Shown piece after piece: positions 8,768 through 17,854 of a stretch of DNA of 64,000 bases (the stretch's first letter is position 1; every line of letters starts with the position of its first letter). The position numbers were made by a program, and so were the translations under genes. The stretch comes from Arthrobacter sp. TMP15 (GTDB taxonomy: Bacteria > Actinomycetota > Actinomycetes > Actinomycetales > Micrococcaceae). A model generated the notes under the pieces. The model had not been told where the DNA came from and made no database searches. It was given only the letters and a program-made list of their open reading frames with translations. The DNA lies in contig NZ_CP154262.1 of assembly GCF_039529835.1 (NCBI RefSeq), positions 2,418,001 through 2,482,000 on the forward strand, written 5' to 3'.

Positions 8768-10300
8768 ATGGCCAGGATTGCTGTTGCAGGAGCTACCGGA
8801 TATGTTGGTGGCCGGCTAGTGCCTTTGCTCCTCGACGCCGGACATGAGGTAACCGTGCTGACCCGCAACAGCACCAAATTACGTGACGTCCCCTGGCACG
8901 ATCAGGTGAAAGTCGATGAAGGCTCCATGGAAGATGAACAGACGGCTGACGAGCTGTGCTCCAACGCAGAGATTGTCTACTATCTGGTCCATTCCATGTC
9001 AGGAGCAAAGGACGCGGTTGCCGATTTTGAGCGGATAGAACGTCTCTGCGCCATGAACTTGGGCAAGGCTGCCCGCGAGGCTGGGGTAAAACGCCTTGTT
9101 TATCTTTCCGGCCTCCACCCCAAAGGCAAACTCAGCCGCCATCTGGCCTCCCGCACAGAGGTTGGCGATATCTTGATGGCCTCCGGCACGCCCACAGCGG
9201 TTCTTCAGGCTGGTCTTGTTATTGGTTCGGGCTCGGCAAGTTTTGAGATGGTCCGCCACCTCACAGATGTTCTCCCAGTGATGCCGGCCCCTAAATGGGT
9301 TATGAACAAAATCCAGCCTATTGCCATCAGGGATGCTCTGCACTACCTGGTCGGTGCCACCACGCTTCCACCGCAGATCAACAGGACCTTCGATATTGGC
9401 GGGCCCGAAGTTCTGCGCTACGCGGACATGATGCGTCGCTATGCCCAGGCTTCGGGTTTCCGGCCTCCAGTAGTCATTCCACTGCCAGTGCTGACCCCAT
9501 GGTTGGCAGCCCAGTGGGTCAACCTGGTAACCCCAGTCCCCCGCAGTCTGGCGATTCCCCTCGTTGAATCGCTGCAACACGACTGCGTGTCCAGCGAAAA
9601 TGACATTGCCAATTACATTCCCGAACCTGACGGCGGCCTCACCACCTATAAACACGCGGTGGAACTAGCGCTGAATAAAATGGAAGCTGACACGGTAGAA
9701 ACTACGTGGGCCACTGCGCACGCACTGAGTGCACCCGCAGAGCCGCTACCCAGTGACCCCGACTGGGCAGGTTTAACAGTCTTCACCGATGAGCGAAGCA
9801 AAACAACTGATGTTCCTGCCAGCCAAGTGTGGGCGGTGGTGGAAGGGATCGGCGGAGAGAACGGTTACTACTCACTTCCTTTGGCCTGGTCGGTGCGGGG
9901 CTGGATGGACAAGCTTGCAGGCGGGGTTGGTCTAACCCGAGGACGGCGTAGCCCCACCCATCTCCAGCTCAATGACACAGTGGACTGGTGGCGGGTAGAA
10001 ACCCTGGATCGCGGCCGTCTGCTGCGGCTGCGAGCAGAGATGATTGTCCCGGGCCGGGCTTGGCTTGAATTTGAGGTCACCCCGTTAGCGGACGACGGCG
10101 GCGCCCCAGGCAGTGACTCAGGCTCCGGTTCTCAGGGGAAGCCCGATCCCGACTCTGGCGGGAGTATTTTCCGCCAGCGAGCGGTCTTTTTCCCCCGCGG
10201 GCTGTGGGGGCGTTTGTACTGGCTGGCAGTGCTTCCTTTCCACGGCATCATCTTCAAGAACATGGCGAGCCGAATCACGGCAGCTGCTGGCCGCCGCTGA
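8768..10300 (+). CDS. NAD(P)-binding SDR-like protein fused to a DUF2867 domain
   Basis: 510 residues. N-terminal half is an extended/atypical SDR (NmrA-like): RIAVAGATGYVGGRLVPLLL is the nucleotide loop, YYLVHSMSGAKDAVADFERIE resembles the YLVHSM motif of this subgroup, followed by PIAIRDALHYLVGA. The C-terminal part from about residue 350 (SQVWAVVEGIGGENGYY to FFPRGLWGRLYWLAVLPFHGIIFKNM) is DUF2867. Function unknown; quinone- or lipid-related chemistry is only a guess. Start ATG 8768 has GGAGG 9 nt upstream. It is divergent from the CrtR-like gene and shares its control region, so a link to carotenoid or membrane physiology is plausible but not shown. Confidence 0.85.
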   Translation: MARIAVAGATGYVGGRLVPLLLDAGHEVTVLTRNSTKLRDVPWHDQVKVDEGSMEDEQTADELCSNAEIVYYLVHSMSGAKDAVADFERIERLCAMNLGKAAREAGVKRLVYLSGLHPKGKLSRHLASRTEVGDILMASGTPTAVLQAGLVIGSGSASFEMVRHLTDVLPVMPAPKWVMNKIQPIAIRDALHYLVGATTLPPQINRTFDIGGPEVLRYADMMRRYAQASGFRPPVVIPLPVLTPWLAAQWVNLVTPVPRSLAIPLVESLQHDCVSSENDIANYIPEPDGGLTTYKHAVELALNKMEADTVETTWATAHALSAPAEPLPSDPDWAGLTVFTDERSKTTDVPASQVWAVVEGIGGENGYYSLPLAWSVRGWMDKLAGGVGLTRGRRSPTHLQLNDTVDWWRVETLDRGRLLRLRAEMIVPGRAWLEFEVTPLADDGGAPGSDSGSGSQGKPDPDSGGSIFRQRAVFFPRGLWGRLYWLAVLPFHGIIFKNMASRITAAAGRR

Positions 10301-10383
10301 GGTTCATATAGCCGGTACTCCATCTCTCCACCCCTGGCAGGATGCCGCGTGACCCCGCGCCACCTAGAGTTGGAGGTGTGATC

Positions 10384-11583
10384 ATGCATTCCATCTACGA
10401 TTGGTTCCGCCGGCACCGGTTTGCCGTGGATTTTATTCTCATGGCTGTCCTGTTGCTGATGGTTTTTCCCTTCAGCATGACGGACGTGGGCTATCCTGGC
10501 GCCCTTTCTAACACTTTAGTCAGTAGCATCTTCGCCGCAGCCTTGGCGGTTCCTTTAGCGTGGCGGCGCACACGGACTGTCTTGGCTGGGAGCCTTATTG
10601 CGGGGGTTGCGCTACTGCAGTGGGCCTTGCATGTTCCTCCGGCACCGGCCAATATTGCTGTGCCTCTTGTTGTTTACGCCCTTGCGGCGTTCGGACCCCG
10701 GTGGGCCAGCCTAGGCGGACTCGGCCTGGCTTTAGTGGGTGCCGTCCTGTTGGTCACCCGCTATTTTTACAACTTTGGGACAACCTCGTTGGCAGATCTG
10801 CCATCAGGGATTGTCACCATCATTTCGGTCTGGGTATTAGTCCTATTCAGCTGGACAGCAGGGGATTTAACCCGCACCAAACGCTTGCGCGAACAAGCCC
10901 TCTCCGACCGTGCCAACCGGCTGGAAATCGAAGCGCAGCATGAACGCGAACTGGCAGCCAGCGATGAACGTGCGCACATTGCCCGCGAAATGCACGATAT
11001 TGTGGCGCATTCTCTTTCCGTCATCATCACCCAGGCCGACGGCGCCCGGTACGCAGCAGTGGCCAATCCTGAGATTGCCCCTGAAACGCTGGCCACAATC
11101 GCCGCCACGGGCCGTTCATCTCTGCAAGAAATGCGCCGGCTTTTGGGCGTGTTGCGGGGTGACGCCGAGGCCTCAACCCGCCCGCTGCCAGGCCTGATGG
11201 ACCTTGACGAGCTTCTTTTGGGTATCCGCGCAGCCGGACTACCCGTGGGTTACAGTGTCACTGGCGATTCAAGACGCCCGCTGCCTGCCGGGGCCGAACT
11301 CACCGCGTACCGCGCCGTTCAAGAAGCACTAACTAACGTCATGAAGCACGCAGGTCCCAACGTTCAAGCCACCGTCAATCTTGGGTGGAATGCCCGCGGG
11401 TTGGAAGTTAGTGTGAACGACGACGGCCGCGGAGCCTCCAGCCCAACCCCTGCCGGCGCCGGCGGAAACGGTTTGCGCGGTATGGCTGAACGGGTCAAGC
11501 TTTACGACGGAAAACTTAGCGCGGGCCCGCTCCCCGGTGGAGGATTCAACATCACAGCATTCATTCCCTATTCGGAGAACTAA
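10384..11583 (+). CDS. Sensor histidine kinase, NarL-partner (HisKA_3) type
   Basis: 399 residues. Four to five hydrophobic segments fill residues 10-165 with little extracellular sequence, so the input is probably within or at the membrane. The dimerisation/phosphoacceptor helix reads HIAREMHDIVAHSLSVII (about residues 200-217) with the expected His, and the ATPase domain shows EALTNVMKHAG (N box) and GNGLRGMAERV (G box). Start ATG 10384 has GGAGG 6 nt upstream. The response regulator follows after 4 bp, so the two form a two-component system. The signal is unknown. Confidence 0.92.
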   Translation: MHSIYDWFRRHRFAVDFILMAVLLLMVFPFSMTDVGYPGALSNTLVSSIFAAALAVPLAWRRTRTVLAGSLIAGVALLQWALHVPPAPANIAVPLVVYALAAFGPRWASLGGLGLALVGAVLLVTRYFYNFGTTSLADLPSGIVTIISVWVLVLFSWTAGDLTRTKRLREQALSDRANRLEIEAQHERELAASDERAHIAREMHDIVAHSLSVIITQADGARYAAVANPEIAPETLATIAATGRSSLQEMRRLLGVLRGDAEASTRPLPGLMDLDELLLGIRAAGLPVGYSVTGDSRRPLPAGAELTAYRAVQEALTNVMKHAGPNVQATVNLGWNARGLEVSVNDDGRGASSPTPAGAGGNGLRGMAERVKLYDGKLSAGPLPGGGFNITAFIPYSEN

Positions 11584-11587
11584 CCTC

Positions 11588-12295
11588 ATGACACCTAACT
11601 CCCCCATTCGCGTTGCCTTAGTGGATGATCAGCAATTGGTCCGCTCAGGTTTAGGCATGCTCATTAATTCTCAGGCCGATCTTAGCGTGGTGGTGCAGGC
11701 CGGCAACGGTATCGAGGCATTGCAGAGACTCGCCGTGACAGCCACGGATGTGGTCCTCATGGATGTGCGCATGCCCGGAATGGACGGGTTGGAAACTACA
11801 CGAAAATTGATGCAACGGATCAATGCTGCCCCGGAGGGATCATGGCTGGCCGATCTGAAAATTGTGGTACTGACAACTTTCGACTTGGATGAATATGCGT
11901 TGGCAGCCATTCAGGCCGGGGCTAGTGGATTCCTTCTGAAAGATGCCCCTCCGGAAGAGCTGCTCGGAGCCATCAGAACAGTTTTTGCCGGCGACGCGGT
12001 GATTGCCCCCTCCACCACACGGCGACTCCTAGATCATGTGGCACCCATGCTCTCAGCACCCAGTCTTGCCAATGACGCCAACGCAGCAGCCGTGGCCAGC
12101 CTCACCGGCCGTGAGCATGAGGTGTTTGTGTTGATTGCCAACGGGCTTTCCAACCCGGAGATCGCTACTCAACTCTTTGTCTCAGAGGCCACTGTCAAGA
12201 CCCATGTGGGCCATATCTTGGCCAAACTGAACGCCCGGGACCGTGTGCAAGTGGTGGTCATTGCCTATGAGACTGGGATAGTCTCCCCGCGCTAA
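11588..12295 (+). CDS. NarL/LuxR-family response regulator
   Basis: 235 residues. N-terminal receiver with the acidic pocket VDDQQLVRSGL and phospho-acceptor Asp in VVLMDVRMPGMDGLE (about residue 58), Thr in VVLTTFD and Lys in GFLLKDAP. C-terminal LuxR helix-turn-helix: LTGREHEVFVLIANGLSNPE, then FVSEATVKTHVGHILAKL. Receives phosphate from the kinase encoded immediately upstream. About 16 residues lie between the receiver beta-3 and the LTTFD strand (INAAPEGSWLADLKIV), slightly longer than usual. Targets unknown. Confidence 0.93.
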   Translation: MTPNSPIRVALVDDQQLVRSGLGMLINSQADLSVVVQAGNGIEALQRLAVTATDVVLMDVRMPGMDGLETTRKLMQRINAAPEGSWLADLKIVVLTTFDLDEYALAAIQAGASGFLLKDAPPEELLGAIRTVFAGDAVIAPSTTRRLLDHVAPMLSAPSLANDANAAAVASLTGREHEVFVLIANGLSNPEIATQLFVSEATVKTHVGHILAKLNARDRVQVVVIAYETGIVSPR

Positions 12296-12300
12296 CCCGC

Positions 12301-12355
12301 CGAGATTGGAGATAACTACCCCTCTCCCCCTTCGAGATTGGAGATAACTACCCCT
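12301..12355. repeat. Perfect 23-bp direct repeat, two copies 32 bp apart
   Basis: The 23 bases at 12301-12323 recur exactly at 12333-12355; both contain GAGATTGGAGATAACTACCC. They fill the short gap between two convergent units, the response regulator (+) and an ABC permease (-). A T-run (12386-12392) follows on the plus strand without a strong hairpin. The copies could be regulator sites or part of a dispersed intergenic repeat; this cannot be decided from one window. Confidence 0.85.
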
Positions 12356-12397
12356 TTGATTCGTGGTCGAGACACCCTATTCGCCGTTTTTTTGGAG

Positions 12398-13234
12398 TTA
12401 GCCCTTCACTGCACCTGCTGTCAGTCCCTGCACAATGAATTTGCTGGCGAAGGCAAAGATAACCAAGGTTGGGACAACCGTCAGCACGGCGGCAGCTGAC
12501 ATGGAACCCCAGTCAATGTTGAAGCTGGAGATAAAACCGGCAAGCGCCGTCGGAATGGTCTTGTTTTCATCGCTATTCATCAATGTCACCGACAGGAATA
12601 GTTCATTCCAGCAGTTGACGAAGTTGAAGATGAAGCTGGCAGCAATGCCCGGCATCATAACGGGCACCAAGACACGGAAGAGCGCACCAAGTCGTGAGCA
12701 GCCGTCAATCATGGCAGCCTCCTCCAACGCATCCGGCACGTTTTCAAAGAAGCCACGGAGCATGATGGTGCAGAACGGAATACAGATAGCGATGTAGACA
12801 AGAATCAGTCCGGTTTTAGAATCAACCAAATTGAAGTTTGTCATCATCATGTACAACGGGCCTAGTGCGATAAATCCCGGGATCATCTGGGTCAGCAGAA
12901 AGGCTCCCAAGACCGCGCCGCGTCCCGAAAATTGAAAACGTGCCAGCACATACGCCGAGAGCAGGGAGATCAGGGTCGCCACCGTGGCGGCAACTGTGGC
13001 CACCAACAAGCTGTTGATCATGTACCGGCCAAAATCGGACTTCGTGAACAATCCAACGTAGTTCTCCAAGGACAATTCCTTGGGCCAGTAGTCTAGGGGC
13101 AATGAATAGATTGTTCCGGGAGCCTTCAGTGACGTGACAACAATCCAGTACAACGGAAAGATCGTCACAATCAACGCGAGGCCCAAAAAGATGATCTTGG
13201 TGGTGCGCCCCAAAGCGGTTTGTTTATTGATCAT
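12398..13234 (-). CDS. ABC sugar importer permease, MalG-like (CUT1)
   Basis: 278 residues, six membrane helices. The EAA loop that contacts the ATPase reads EEAAMIDGCSRLGALFRVLVP (about residues 182-202), as in MalG/LacG-type carbohydrate permeases. Overlaps the upstream permease by 4 nt (ATGA). No ATP-binding gene accompanies the cluster; in actinobacteria a shared ATPase (MsiK-like) often serves CUT1 importers, which is the inference here. Confidence 0.92.
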   Translation of the reverse strand: MINKQTALGRTTKIIFLGLALIVTIFPLYWIVVTSLKAPGTIYSLPLDYWPKELSLENYVGLFTKSDFGRYMINSLLVATVAATVATLISLLSAYVLARFQFSGRGAVLGAFLLTQMIPGFIALGPLYMMMTNFNLVDSKTGLILVYIAICIPFCTIMLRGFFENVPDALEEAAMIDGCSRLGALFRVLVPVMMPGIAASFIFNFVNCWNELFLSVTLMNSDENKTIPTALAGFISSFNIDWGSMSAAAVLTVVPTLVIFAFASKFIVQGLTAGAVKG

Positions 13235-14202
13235 CGGTTTGCCTTTCGGGGACGCACGGCCATCAGGTAGAACGCGGCAAACAACATCAAGGTAAAGACC
13301 ACTATCAAGCCCAGTGCCGAGGCCTGACCGTAATCACCCTCTTGAGTAATTTTGATCATGTAGGTGGTGATGATGTGGGTTTGGTCAGCCGGTCCGCCGC
13401 CGGTCATAGCCCAGATGACATCCGGGAAGTTAAAGATCCAGATAATGCGCAAGAGAATGGTAAGCCCCAGCGTGACTGAAATGGCTGGCAGAGTAATGCT
13501 CAAGAAGGTCCGGATTTTCCCGGCACCGTCAATCGCCGCCGCTTCATACATGTCTTCGGAGACTGACTGCAGCGCGGCCAGAATCATAATGGCGAAGAAC
13601 GTCACGCCGTACCAAATATTGGCCACAATGATGGCGGTCATGGCGAAGCTGGGTTCGGCCAGCCACGGGATGGGCGAGTCCGTCAGCCCCGTCTTCATCA
13701 AAAGATCATTGACAACGCCGAACTCGGCGTTGAACATCCAGCGGAAGAGCATACCGATCAGGAATCCGGACACGGCCCATGGGAAGAAGATGAGCGCTTG
13801 GTATGCGCTGCGAAATCTGAAACGCCGTTTGAGGAACAATGCCAGCGCAAACCCGATAACCACCTGGGGCACCAACGAACCAACCACCCAGACAACAGTG
13901 TTGCGAACAATAGTGCCAAATTCTGGATTCTCGAAAAGAGTAACGAAGTTGCCCCAACCAACCCATGAGGTGTCGGAAAGATCGTTAAGGTTCCAATGAC
14001 GGAACGCCATCTGGCTGCCCGAGATCATTGGATAGTAGGTAAAGATGCCAACAAAGATTGCTGCGGGAGCCATGAAGGCCAGTAGCGTCAGTGCGGTCCT
14101 GGAGTTGAACCGTTTCTTCCGGGAGTAGACAGTCTGCGGTGCTGGTGGTGCGCCGGCAAGGCTCTGCCCGCGCACCCCCTCCTGCTTAGCTTTCAGTGCC
14201 AC
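13231..14202 (-). CDS. ABC sugar importer permease, MalF-like (CUT1)
   Basis: 323 residues, GTG start 6 nt after the binding-protein stop. Six helices and the EAA loop YEAAAIDGAGKIRTFLSITLP near residue 223-243; C-terminal GPADQTHIITTYMIKITQEG is typical of MalF-like subunits that handle oligosaccharides. Forms the membrane channel with the overlapping MalG-like subunit. Confidence 0.92.
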   Translation of the reverse strand: MALKAKQEGVRGQSLAGAPPAPQTVYSRKKRFNSRTALTLLAFMAPAAIFVGIFTYYPMISGSQMAFRHWNLNDLSDTSWVGWGNFVTLFENPEFGTIVRNTVVWVVGSLVPQVVIGFALALFLKRRFRFRSAYQALIFFPWAVSGFLIGMLFRWMFNAEFGVVNDLLMKTGLTDSPIPWLAEPSFAMTAIIVANIWYGVTFFAIMILAALQSVSEDMYEAAAIDGAGKIRTFLSITLPAISVTLGLTILLRIIWIFNFPDVIWAMTGGGPADQTHIITTYMIKITQEGDYGQASALGLIVVFTLMLFAAFYLMAVRPRKANR

Positions 14203-14208
14203 AGGTGA

Positions 14209-15504
14209 CTAGCCCGCCATCTTTTCGGTCCAGTAGCTGTCCCAGCTGGCCAAGAGTTCCGTGGTGGTCATCTTGCCGGTGAGAACGCGCTGCAGTTCGC
14301 CGTCGGACTTCTTAATCCATTCGGTCCACCAAGCCACGCCACGGGGCTGTACGGCCGAAATGTAAGTCTCTGGGTTCTCGGTCATGGTGACGTATGCGGC
14401 CCAGGGGCCTGTGCTGTAAAACGGATCCTCGGCAGCAGATTTCAGAATCGGGACCAGTGAGTTGTCCTTACTGAACTGGGTGGCCGGCTCGCCCTGAGAG
14501 AGGTACTTGATGAGTTTGATGGCTTCTGGCTTGGCGGTGCTGGACTCAGCGATACCCCAGCCTGCCGTTGCTACCGGTTGGATGGCTTTACCAGTGGGGC
14601 CAACAAGCAATGGTGCAACATTCCACTGGTCATCCTTGATGGATTTTGACTCCTTGATGGTGGCGATTACTTCAGGGTCCTGGAGCAGAAATGCTGTGGA
14701 ACCGTTACTGAAGCCTTGAACCATTTCCGGGTAGCCCCATGCCACGGACGACGGCGGAGATCCTTTCTTGAAAATCTCCAAGTAGTCATCCATGGCCTGC
14801 TGTGCCTCGGGAGCGGAGAAGATGGTTTTTCCGTTGTTGAGTTTGAAAGCATTCTCTAGATCAATCTGATCTGCTGTGTAGGCCTCGATTACGGCGACGG
14901 CGTTGGAGTTGGCATTGGGTCCTCCGCGGAAGGCGTAGCCGAACTTATTGGCGTCGGGTTCGTTCAGCTTTTCTGACTGTTTCAGGAGGTCCTGCCAGCT
15001 CGCCGGTGGTCCGGAGAACCCTGCCTCCTTCACCAAGTCCGTGCGGTAGAACAGCGAGAGCCCGTAGAAACCATAGGGAATGTAGTAGGTCTTGCCGTCT
15101 TGTTTGGAATAGTTAACTGCGTTATCTGTGAGGTTCGTCCAGCCGTCCCAGTCCTTCAGATCCGCGCTCATGTCATACAACCACTTATTCGCGCCGAAGG
15201 AGCCAACCGTGATGTCTCGGGCTTCAACCACGTCAATGCCTTTACCAGACTGCAGCATTTGCTGGATTTTTTGATCTGCCGAGTCCGTTGGTGGTGAGAT
15301 GAGGTCCACCTTGATACCAGGATTAGCTTTTTCAAATCCTGCCAAGAGTGATTTTAAAGTGTCCGTTCGGGTGGGATTAGTCAGGCTCTCAACCATTTTT
15401 AGGGTGACCGTGCCCTCTGCAGAGGAATTACCTCCGCCACAGCCGGATAGGACAAGAACTGCGGCAACGCCCAAGGCGGTGACGGTAGTGATTTTCTTTT
15501 TCAT
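14209..15504 (-). CDS. Sugar ABC transporter substrate-binding lipoprotein
   Basis: 431 residues. Lipoprotein signal MKKKITTVTALGVAAVLVLS ends in the lipobox LSGC (Cys21), so it is anchored on the outer face of the membrane. The mature part is a family-1 (MalE-like) extracellular solute-binding protein: KMVESLTNPTRTDTLKSLL, the segment WQDLLKQSEKL, and KPEAIKLIKYLSQGEPATQF. Three-gene importer with the two permeases downstream. The substrate is probably a sugar or oligosaccharide; nothing in the sequence fixes which. Confidence 0.92.
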   Translation of the reverse strand: MKKKITTVTALGVAAVLVLSGCGGGNSSAEGTVTLKMVESLTNPTRTDTLKSLLAGFEKANPGIKVDLISPPTDSADQKIQQMLQSGKGIDVVEARDITVGSFGANKWLYDMSADLKDWDGWTNLTDNAVNYSKQDGKTYYIPYGFYGLSLFYRTDLVKEAGFSGPPASWQDLLKQSEKLNEPDANKFGYAFRGGPNANSNAVAVIEAYTADQIDLENAFKLNNGKTIFSAPEAQQAMDDYLEIFKKGSPPSSVAWGYPEMVQGFSNGSTAFLLQDPEVIATIKESKSIKDDQWNVAPLLVGPTGKAIQPVATAGWGIAESSTAKPEAIKLIKYLSQGEPATQFSKDNSLVPILKSAAEDPFYSTGPWAAYVTMTENPETYISAVQPRGVAWWTEWIKKSDGELQRVLTGKMTTTELLASWDSYWTEKMAG

Positions 15505-15570
15505 GGGAGGCCTTTCATAGTGTAGCGGCGGTGGGTCTTGCGGAGAGCTACAGGGAGCGGTTCTGCGTGG

Positions 15571-16785
15571 CTAACGCAGATGTGCCAGCCGGAAAAGTTC
15601 AGGGACCGCTCGTTCGGCAAAGTATTCATAATCCCGGGCCGTGTTGTAGACATGGGTCGAAAGCCGCAGGAAGCCGGCCCCGCCAAAAGTGGTGATAGCG
15701 GTTTCAATGTTCAGAACCTCGGAGATCCAGGCACGTACGGCGTGGGAATCCTCGTGCGTCGTTGCCAACCCTTGGGGAAGCCTGACCAGCCGCAACTGAC
15801 CAACCTGCATTCCGACGTCGACCGCTGCATCCTGCCCCGTCTTGGCGGTGAGGGCATCTTGGATAATGGACTGGCCGTAATCTGCCAAGGCGCAGGAATA
15901 ACTACGGACAGCATCCCACCCATAGCGGGTTTCAATGGTGTCAAAAGCGGTCTTGGCCGCCATCCACGGGCTGACATCCTGAGTGCCCACATGATCAAAG
16001 TTCTCTGGAAATGCGTGCGGGAACCCCCAGGAATCGATCAGCGGGTGTAATAGTTCACGCAAAGGCCCGCGAGCCACAACCGCTGCCGTTCCCCGAGGAG
16101 CGCACGCAAATTTGTGCAAATTACCTACCCAAACGCCCTCAAAATCCGGCACGGGCTCAGCTTCAGCCCCGGGTGAGTGTGCCCCGTCCACCAACAACGG
16201 GATGCTTAATTTCTTGGCGGCCCGGGCGATCTCCAACACCGGAAGAGCACGCGCTGTAGCCGAGGTGGTTTGATCGATCACGATCAGGGCCGTGCGCTCG
16301 GTCACCTGCGCCATGATCAGTTCAGCGCTCTTGGCCGCATCGGCCTCTAGCGGCACGACGGCCACACGCACCTCACCGTTACATTCGCGGGCGACCCGGC
16401 GCGCACCTTCTAGAACGGCACCATAGGCATGATTTGTGGTCACAATCTGGGCGCCGGCGGCGAAGGTCAAAGAATTGTAAACAACACTGACGCCGGCACT
16501 GGCATTAGGGACCAAAGCCAAGTCATTGGCAGCCACGCCAAGGAAGTCAGCAATTTCTTGGCGGGTGGTGGCCAAGGCTACCGACTGGCCCATGAACCAG
16601 GTGCAGGGGTTGGCCTCCATGCGAGCCTTCAAGGCCAGCTGGTGCTCCTGAGCGGCACGGGGCACGGCGCCGAACGAACCATGGTTGAGATGAAGTTTGT
16701 CAGCGCTCAGCGACCAATCAGTCAGGGCGGGCTGCCCCTCCGGAGTCAGAAGCGCGGATGGTGCTGTGCTGCAAGAAGAAGCCAC
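15571..16785 (-). CDS. Aminotransferase class V-fold PLP enzyme (isopenicillin-N epimerase-like)
   Basis: 404 residues. PLP fold type I of the class V group: NHGSFGAVPRAAQEH at the N-terminus, the pyridoxal-contacting LLVDGAHSPG (about residues 215-224), and the Schiff-base Lys in VGNLHKFACAPRGTA (about 242-256). Such proteins include epimerases, selenocysteine lyase/desulfurase relatives and aminotransferases; the reaction cannot be assigned. GTG start with a weak upstream AGAAAG. It reads with the sugar importer 66 bp downstream and diverges from a FadR-like regulator, so it may act on the imported compound. Confidence 0.85.
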   Translation of the reverse strand: MASSCSTAPSALLTPEGQPALTDWSLSADKLHLNHGSFGAVPRAAQEHQLALKARMEANPCTWFMGQSVALATTRQEIADFLGVAANDLALVPNASAGVSVVYNSLTFAAGAQIVTTNHAYGAVLEGARRVARECNGEVRVAVVPLEADAAKSAELIMAQVTERTALIVIDQTTSATARALPVLEIARAAKKLSIPLLVDGAHSPGAEAEPVPDFEGVWVGNLHKFACAPRGTAAVVARGPLRELLHPLIDSWGFPHAFPENFDHVGTQDVSPWMAAKTAFDTIETRYGWDAVRSYSCALADYGQSIIQDALTAKTGQDAAVDVGMQVGQLRLVRLPQGLATTHEDSHAVRAWISEVLNIETAITTFGGAGFLRLSTHVYNTARDYEYFAERAVPELFRLAHLR

Positions 16786-16933
16786 GGAGTACTTTCTGTT
16801 GGCGGCTGATAACGATTCATCAGTAAGCTACCTCACATTTTGAATGAAGACAAGAGATGAATTAGAAAACTTGTCCGATGACTTACTCTATTTGCCAGCA
16901 ATTAGGCCATTATTGTTGGAAAATACTTGGAAG

Positions 16934-16962
16934 ACATATGAGGACTTTTGCAACACATATGA
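16934..16962. promoter_or_regulatory. Paired ACATATGA boxes in the divergent promoter region
   Basis: ACATATGA occurs at 16934-16941 and again at 16955-16962, a 21-bp period (two helical turns), in the 230-bp gap between the PLP enzyme (-) and the FadR-like regulator (+). Paired same-face boxes suggest a dimer-binding operator; the binding protein is likely the adjacent GntR regulator, by inference. The region is A+T-rich and must hold both promoters. Confidence 0.35.
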
Positions 16963-17015
16963 TGAGTCTGTAGATTTCGAAGGACCATGATAACAGTTAC
17001 CGAAAGGGACCTCCG

Positions 17016-17708
17016 ATGAGCGCAGTGGAGACGGCCATGCACGGGTTACGGGCCAAGATCGCATCCGGTGAGCTGCTGCCTGGCCAGAAATGCCCGCCCG
17101 AAGGCGAACTGGCCGCACAACTTGGTGTTTCGCGTAGTTCCCTACGCGAGGCAATCCGCGCCATGTCTGCCTTGGGCGTTATGGAAGCTAGACACGGCTC
17201 TGGAACCTATGTTTCCTCCCTTGAACCGGCACAGATCCTCAAGGGCTTCGCGTTGCTAGTGGACCTTTTCCCCTTTGACAGCGTTCTTGAACTTTTCGAA
17301 ATACGCCGCTCCTTGGAATCACATGCTGCCGCCGGGGCAGCGGCCCGGGCAACACCTGAGCTCATGGCAGAATTGGATGATCTGGTGGCCAAAATGGAGG
17401 CCACCGAGAACTCCGCTGACATCTCCGACTTAGATGCCCGCTTCCACGAAGCGATTTGTGCCGCTGGCGGCAATTCAACTCTGACCTCATTGATGGGTCT
17501 TTTTCGGTCCCGAGGCCGGCATTTCAATGTTTTTGACAGCGTTGAGGGAGCGAACGTGCGCGAGGCCAGCAACAAGGGCCATCGGGACATTGTTGAAGCG
17601 ATTAGAAATCGGGACCCTTCCTCCGCAGCCACAGCGACCGCCGGGCACATTGCGCAGACGGAGTTCTGGCTTAAGAAACTCAGGCCCGCGCCCGACCTTG
17701 ACCGCTAG
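17016..17708 (+). CDS. FadR-subfamily GntR transcriptional regulator
   Basis: 230 residues. N-terminal winged HTH: LRAKIASGELLPGQKCPPEG, then LAAQLGVSRSSLREAIRAMS and the wing EARHGSGTYVSS. C-terminal FCD ligand domain with the metal/ligand residues in DLDARFHEAICAAGGN (about residue 144-159) and the closing GHRDIVEAIRNRDPSSAATATAGH. Divergent from the PLP enzyme and importer, which it probably controls in response to a small acid or metabolite. Confidence 0.92.
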   Translation: MSAVETAMHGLRAKIASGELLPGQKCPPEGELAAQLGVSRSSLREAIRAMSALGVMEARHGSGTYVSSLEPAQILKGFALLVDLFPFDSVLELFEIRRSLESHAAAGAAARATPELMAELDDLVAKMEATENSADISDLDARFHEAICAAGGNSTLTSLMGLFRSRGRHFNVFDSVEGANVREASNKGHRDIVEAIRNRDPSSAATATAGHIAQTEFWLKKLRPAPDLDR

Positions 17709-17854
17709 GTCCGGCTCCGGCCCATTTTATGGACCCAAACTGGCCCCTCCGGGACCGCACTCCACCCCTGGTAGGAGGTTCCGGCGTCGAACCCTACCCT
17801 CATATCCACCCTTACTCCGATCCGCCAAGCCAGTAAAAAAAATAGGCTGAAACC

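Noticed and set aside
12301-12355. CRISPR array
   Set aside because: Only two repeat copies with a 9-bp gap, no further units and no cas genes.
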